The position numbers and the translations under genes are program-made. This document shows, piece after piece, positions 58,272 to 64,000 of a DNA stretch of 64,000 bases. Source of the DNA: Dipylidium caninum (taxonomy: Eukaryota > Platyhelminthes > Cestoda > Cyclophyllidea > Dipylidiidae); contig QEYB01000921.1 in the NCBI GenBank assembly GCA_017562135.1, positions 434,001 through 498,000 of the forward strand, in the 5' to 3' direction. Numbering within the stretch: position 1 is the stretch's first letter; each line of letters starts with the position of its first letter. The notes beneath the pieces are model-generated. The model did no database searches and had not been told where the DNA came from. It saw only the letters and a program-made list of their open reading frames with translations.

Positions 58272-61200
58272 ATGGACTTTACTTCAGAAAACAGTATATT
58301 CTCGAGTAGCTCCGTTTGGTCTCAATCGCAAATGGCTCTCTCACGTGTTAATCCGGCTCCGAAAAGGGATCAACAAAGGGAAGTGATTACAAAAGCTGCG
58401 CCGTCTAGAACGAAAGTGGGATTACCATCCCTCACGGAGGAAGGACATACAGATATTTGTCAAAAAACACAAGGCGGTTACGGTTACGATATTGGCCTCC
58501 ATTGGAGGATATTAGCAGCTATACTCTATGGGATTTATACCTGGTTTCCCCTCAACACAACCTCCCGGATCATTGGCAAACTCTCCCGAGTCCCACTTCC
58601 ACGAGTTTTGCGAGGCCCAGTGATGCGAGCATATGCATGGATCTTTAGTGCTAGGTTAGAAGAAGCTGAATTCCACAATGATTTGGCCAGATACATCAGT
58701 ATTTCTCACTTCTTTCGACGTCGACTTGTTCCAAGCGCCAGGCCAGTGGATCCTCTCGCCTGTTTGGTAATTACAATTCTACATGTAGTCATGTCAATGG
58801 TGCATTATACATGCTCCAAACTGTGGTGTTATACGAGACTATAAATCATTTGTCAATAGAGTAAGTGGAGTCTTACGCATCTGAGCAGATAAACCCTCGT
58901 TTCAGAGGCTTAACTTGTTACCACCTCACGCAACCTTATCTATACGTTGTGAGAACAAAGGTATCTTGTATTGACGCCATAGAAATGCATCCCGGTTGAG
59001 CGATAGTTGTCCGCCTCCCTTGAAATAACTCCCCTTCCTACCACCTGATTCAAAATGTTATTCTCTTCTGCTCTCTTGAGGTCACAAAACGAACGGAGTC
59101 TTGTCTGTGTATAAATAGTTGTTCAGCACACTGGTTAATGCCTACAGGCACTCATCTGTCTCTACTAAAAGAAACCAACCAACGGACAATAATTAACCTG
59201 TGGCCCTTTGTCATAACTTACTCTTCGCTCTGATTCCCCTCACCTCTCAGCCGCTAGGCCAAATAACTGTTTTTGTTGGCTATTAGTCAAATTATTGCAT
59301 GAAATCAGCTTTTCTACGGCGGTTGAGCTAATGCTTTTTAAGATGACATTTGACAACGAGGTATCTTCCAGCGATGTTGACTTATATTTAGAGAAGTCTG
59401 CTCATCAACTAGCCATATACCCTTTGTCATGACAACCTCTGTGAATATACATTTATTTTCAAATCGGGGACTCCTTTAAGCATACGATTTTTGTGCATTT
59501 TTTGATTTTGGACACTTCGCAACGCCGGCGTTGAAATCTACTTACCTTAGCTGCAAGTTTTACAAAAGGTAATGCCCATTGACGATCTGTTTATTCTAAA
59601 CGTCGTGGATCATCTCAGTGGCGGGTACTGCGTAATCTAGCAAGGTTTTTAGCTAGCTGTCAGAACAGTCGCCGAGATTAGTTATTTACCTTTTTTTTAT
59701 GGTTACTAGTCTACTGCAAAGTTTTGCCTTTTTTTCACTTGCATTCGGTAAAATCTTGTAAATGGCAATGCAAGTCGCGCCTTTGTGCGCCTTTTTTGGG
59801 GCGACTGACCAGAATGCAGTGAAAATTGCCTCACTACTTAGCATGACTGTGAGCGGATGGGGCGACAGGCCATTCATTCGGGACCGGCGTGGCACGTCGA
59901 TGCCGTCCGTCTCTTCGTCGGGCGTCAATGGCAGCACCGAAAATAGCCAGCAGTTGAAATACTCCCTTCACCCTCTCAATGGTGATTTTGAAGTCGGTAG
60001 GAGACAGTCAGGTTTCTGGGGACCAGCTTCGCCAAGTCTGCATTAAGTTGACTCACAGCTTTGATGACTTTTCGCAAGTCCTCAATTTTAAGCAAAATGT
60101 CGTTTGGTTTGCCTCCTGGTACACATTCATGCGCGCCGATGATAAAGATTCTTCGACATTTCGCTAGGTTTCGGCTGCCTGCCGCGCTCATAAAACATCT
60201 ACTTAGTTGTTGCCGGGCCCCGCATGCGTTTGTTATAGGGCAGAAGGCTAATTTGTCATTTCACGCTTCACCTCCCGTCGTCTCCGGTAGGTGCCTTTTC
60301 CGTTTCGAAGCTGTGGTGACAGCGTAGCTTGAGAGAAGGTGGAAACTAGTTCTTGTTGTTCAAATGAGATTTCGCGGTGGGTTGAGCTGTTGACTGCTAC
60401 GACTCTATCACTTCTCACAGTCTCTCTGTGATCTGTGCTTGTTGACGAAGAAGAACCCAAGCTCACTTGCGAAATCGGCGGGTTTGAGACTGTTGGCGTC
60501 ACCTCCATGGGGTGTCGTTAAGCAGGGCCCCATAACAACCACATCAATCACTTTTGTCATCCACTTTGTTGTAAACACCATCGGATATACGTGTTTCGAT
60601 GTTTTGTGGCGCTCATAACGAATGAACGGGTGGTTGTCTCGAATTAGCATCCTGCGATGGCCCGACCGAGTTTTTTTGACTTTTGCGTTTGCTTTTATTA
60701 AATGGATCACGTCTAGTTCTCGAACAGAAAGGGCACAGCTAGTGGCAGAACGAATAAATCACCCTCGAGGTGCAGGTTTTTGGTCAACCAACTTACCGCT
60801 TTTGGTGCTTCTAATCGTTGGTAGGTAAGATAAACTCTACACCGCATCCTCTCCACTGGCTCCCATTACAGTCTTCCTCGGCGTGTTTCTGTTCATTTTC
60901 ACACACTCTACCTCGTCTAATTCAGAATATCAGTCGTGGTGTTTACTGACTGCCTCACTGGCATTGTGTTTGCACTAACCCCACCATTCTTGTTTGAGAG
61001 CGCTCTCCCCCTTCCACTCTTCCTCCCTCCTTCCCTTCCCTTCTCCTCCACCCCCAAGCTGTGGTAATTCCCTCTTCTTTGAGGTCGGGAGATGTGTTGC
61101 AACTGTGTACGCACTCATACGTGTGAGTGTTTGCCGCAGATGTTGCACTGTACCATCGTATAGGGTCGCTATTTTGAGAGACATCAAATGAGGGCGAACC

Positions 61201-64000
61201 TGGCTTTTATCGGGGCAGAAGATCGCGTTTTTATGTTTGGCACTGTCCACTCTGTTGTGCAAGTGGAAGTAGAGCTAATGGTCGTTCCAGTTGTGAGCCC
61301 TTTGGTGAGGAAGGAACCTCAAGGGGTTCGAGATGCGGGGTAGGACTCACAGTCTCATGGTAAAACACACTCTTCTCCACATCGGCTTTGCTGGTATCTG
61401 AGATAAACCAACAATTGCGTAGTCTCTCAGGTAGGCGACAACTGCTTTTACGGAAGATCTTGCTTTGTGTCCCAACCTTGCGTTTCGATTTCCCTTGCCT
61501 AACCTTTCATAGCCATAATCTTTCCACTTTCCTACTCTCTCCCTCATCCGCCTCCCCAGCCTTAATTCCCCACTCTCATATGGTTACCTTTCACTATTAC
61601 CAACTTCCTCTGGGTCATTGCGCTTATTCTTGCATAACATGATTCAAGTAATGGAGGGAATAAATTATTTTTTGGTGCAAGTTACGCATACAGTGGTGAA
61701 ACACTCCAAAGTATGCGGATTTTTTTTATCGCATCGGAGTCGGATTAAGCTCTCAGTCGCACTGTTATTCAATCCTTTTCACCTATTTTCTATGTCTTCT
61801 GAGTGACATTCTCAATAGAAATGATAACTTCTAAATTTAATGACAAATCTTTTTGTGCTGAGTCGAGTTGGCGTTTTTCACTTTATGAGTTGAGAGAATC
61901 ACCGTTCTTTCTACCCTCCGTTTGTCCACCCATGAGCCCCCTTCTCCGCATTAAGTAGACCGCTTCCTTCAACATTTCTACCTTCTAAGTTTTGTAGCCT
62001 ACATCTTCTTTCCCCCTGTGTGTAAAAGTGTGAAATGCCGTACTATAATGCAACTCGCCTCTCTTCGGGGCCAAGGTTTTCCAGTGTTGGCTGAACTTCT
62101 TTCTAATTTCCGCAATTTTGGCAATTTTCCTCGTCTTCACCCAGCAGGTTTATTTCCGTTGATTCAATCTTTCAATCGCCACTTATACGCACAGTTGCCC
62201 CATGGGACGACTTTATTCCACGCCTTTCAGAGGCACACATACTGCTCCACATAATTCCAACTCATTATTTGTCGTGAGCGCCAAGCCGAGCGGAGAGGAG
62301 TCGGGGGCCTGGCGCAGTGGTGTCGTCATGTTCACCTATTTTTGGTAGTTCATAAAAGGGTGAATCACGAGCCAAGCGTGTGTCCGTCAGAGGGAAGGGA
62401 AGTAATTGCGCGGGCATTGGCTGGGCCTTGTGCTTCATGAATGTTCTCCAAAACAAGAGGAAGCCATTGGGTGACCTGCGCCGACTGCCAGTCCACGGCG
62501 GCGTGTTGCCAACCCGACTGTCGAGGCGAGGGGAGGACGGCAGAATAGCATAGGATCGGGTGTTCAAGTGGCCTGACGTCCTGACGATGTGGTCCACGCC
62601 TCCGGCCCACGGAGGTCATAAGATGGAGGTAAAAGCGCCTTAAATGACCCGAAATGTTCAAGGTGAAAGCTAAATTACGCTTCATTTCACCTTCTAATAC
62701 ACTAAGTTGAACGTTTATCTGGGCCTTTGGGCATTAAAGTTTTGGCAATTACGCAATGTAAATACGAACACTTCACTCACCTTAGAAACTACCGCATCGA
62801 CTGTAAAGTTTGACTGTGAAGTTTGATCGTGAGTTTCACCCCCCTCGTTCATGAAAGCTGCCTTCGTCAGAAGCCTTAAATTCCTGTCCCCCACTAACTC
62901 CCACTTTCGGTCCACGATATTTGCGGCGTGACAGAAGCACTAATGTCTACCTGGGTAGATAGACGCGAGAGTAGCGAAGCCAAAAACTGCCCCTCACTGC
63001 CTACGATATTGACGAGGTGCCAATTTTGGGGGTTTTTTAATCTCCGCATCGCCGTCTTTCCCACGAGAATTATATTTTCAGTGGGCGCCGCCTCGATGAA
63101 GGGAAAAAACCCTGAAACCCATCGAGAAGGGCGAATCGACTAAAGTTGCAAGATTGACGCTGTCGTTGTTGTTGACGCAACACTCGCTTTCTATTGGCAG
63201 TGTTTCCATCCCATTCATTGTGCTGGGGAGCAACTCTATTTTTGCTAGACTCAATGCTGAAGGCCTGAAACAATGAGTCCAATTTTTTTCCTTCCACCAG
63301 TCCTGGAATGCCGATTCTCGGGGATCAGTGCCTCCCGACACTAGGAAAATTAGTGTCGAACAGCCTTTTCTTTCTGACGTCTACGCGACTCACTTGAGTT
63401 CATGTGACTACCACGAGTTATCGTCTTTCACTTCGCTAGAACTGTCTTCGTTTCGTCTCGCTGCCCTCACACTTGCCTGTTGGCAGGCCTTTCTCTATCT
63501 TCTCTTGTGCAATCAACCAGCGTCTTTTGTGCCTGGTTATACAGAGCTAAAAAAAGAGGAGTATATAAGTGAGAGTGAGTTTTCCTCACCAAATCACCTA
63601 GTCGTAGCGTTTGTGTGTGTTGTATATGAATCGTATGCATTCCAATTCCTTTAAACATCGGATTTCCGCTTGGCTTTTGGACTAAAATATTAAGGTGGCA
63701 GAAAGTGCTAGGCGCAAGGCAGGTTACGTGGGCGACTGCCCGGCACAATGGCCGTCTATTTCACTTTGGCCATTTAAATTCGTAGCCTGTAGTTGAAAAT
63801 GCCCGTGTAGTCCTACTATTTTGTTTAAATGGTTTTGCAGACAAGTCCCGCCGATGGTAAAGTGATCTCCTGTGGACGGGTGGAAGAAGGTCATCTGGAA
63901 CAGGTGAAAGGCCTGGCCTACACTCTTCGGGCCCTCCTCGGTCCCCACGGGCGTTTAGAGCGATGTCATGACTTTGGGGTGCGGCGTGTCGCCACCCTTC
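58272..64000 (+). CDS. PISD: Phosphatidylserine decarboxylase proenzyme, 3'-truncated by window end
   Basis: PISD makes phosphatidylethanolamine from phosphatidylserine at the mitochondrial inner membrane, using a pyruvoyl group made by self-cleavage. Exon 1 is 58272-58766 (ATG to ttg|gtaatt). Exon 2 starts at 63841 after tggttttgcag and continues past the window. The joined frame is in phase 0. The N-terminal 70 residues are Ser/basic and may be a mitochondrial presequence. A hydrophobic segment (RILAAILYGIYTWFPL) matches the single membrane span of animal PISD. LEEAEFHNDLARYISISHFF and RRRLVPSARPVDPL match the family's N-terminal block. Exon 2 opens with TSPADGKV, the conserved S-P-(A/S)-D-G motif, then EQVKGLAYTLRALLG. 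The catalytic LGST cleavage site would be in exons beyond the window. The gene is downstream of CLUH on the same strand. Confidence 0.9.
58767..63840 (+). other. PISD intron 1 (about 5.1 kb)
   Basis: The intron lies between the two visible PISD exons. I see no conserved gene inside. On the minus strand, a chain of neighbouring open frames at 60710-59686 in different frames is broken by stops and may be an old decayed insertion. Pyrimidine-rich stretches occur near 61010-61060. Nothing else is supported. Confidence 0.55.

Overview
The window looks like animal nuclear DNA. Genes are split by GT-AG (and a few GC-AG) introns, codon use is standard, and there are no operons or Shine-Dalgarno sites. 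Several introns are only 33-39 bp and sit near gene 5' ends, while 3' introns are much larger. Together with the protein content this suggests a parasitic flatworm (cestode or trematode). That assignment is an inference; no species marker is present.

Layout. (1) About 1-34,950, + strand, GC-richer: one very large gene for a KIF26-type (VAB-8-like) atypical kinesin. Its 5' end lies left of the window. The motor exons are degenerate at the P-loop, switch I and switch II. A long Ser/Pro-rich tail follows, then the KIF26-type C-terminal coiled coil. Introns reach about 7.5 kb. (2) 35,971-37,590 (+) and 37,950-39,287 (-): two apparently intronless convergent genes that are diverged paralogues of one another, function unknown. 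(3) 39,893-46,632 (-): coatomer gamma subunit (COPG), 15 exons, 915 aa, complete. (4) About 47,587-49,264 (-): a multi-exon gene I do not recognise. (5) 49,778-56,672 (+): clustered-mitochondria protein CLUH, 20 exons, 1,337 aa, complete, head-to-head with gene 4. (6) 58,272 to beyond 64,000 (+): phosphatidylserine decarboxylase (PISD), two exons visible around a 5.1 kb intron, cut by the window end.

I built the exon models by following open frames, splice consensus and codon phase across every junction. The COPG and CLUH models close in phase from ATG to stop. The KIF26 model is in phase at nearly all junctions from 14,684 to the stop, and less certain between 8.9 and 12.9 kb. No rRNA, tRNA, CRISPR array or intact transposon was found. 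The rest is introns and intergenic DNA with simple repeats. Base composition shifts from GC-richer to clearly AT-rich near 39.5-40 kb, between the paralogue pair and COPG.

Functionally the right half holds housekeeping genes: Golgi coat (COPG), mRNA regulation for mitochondrial proteins (CLUH) and mitochondrial phosphatidylethanolamine synthesis (PISD). The left half holds one developmental or cytoskeletal gene. No novel defence, mobile or biosynthetic system is evident. The least explained items are the convergent paralogue pair and the unrecognised gene facing CLUH.
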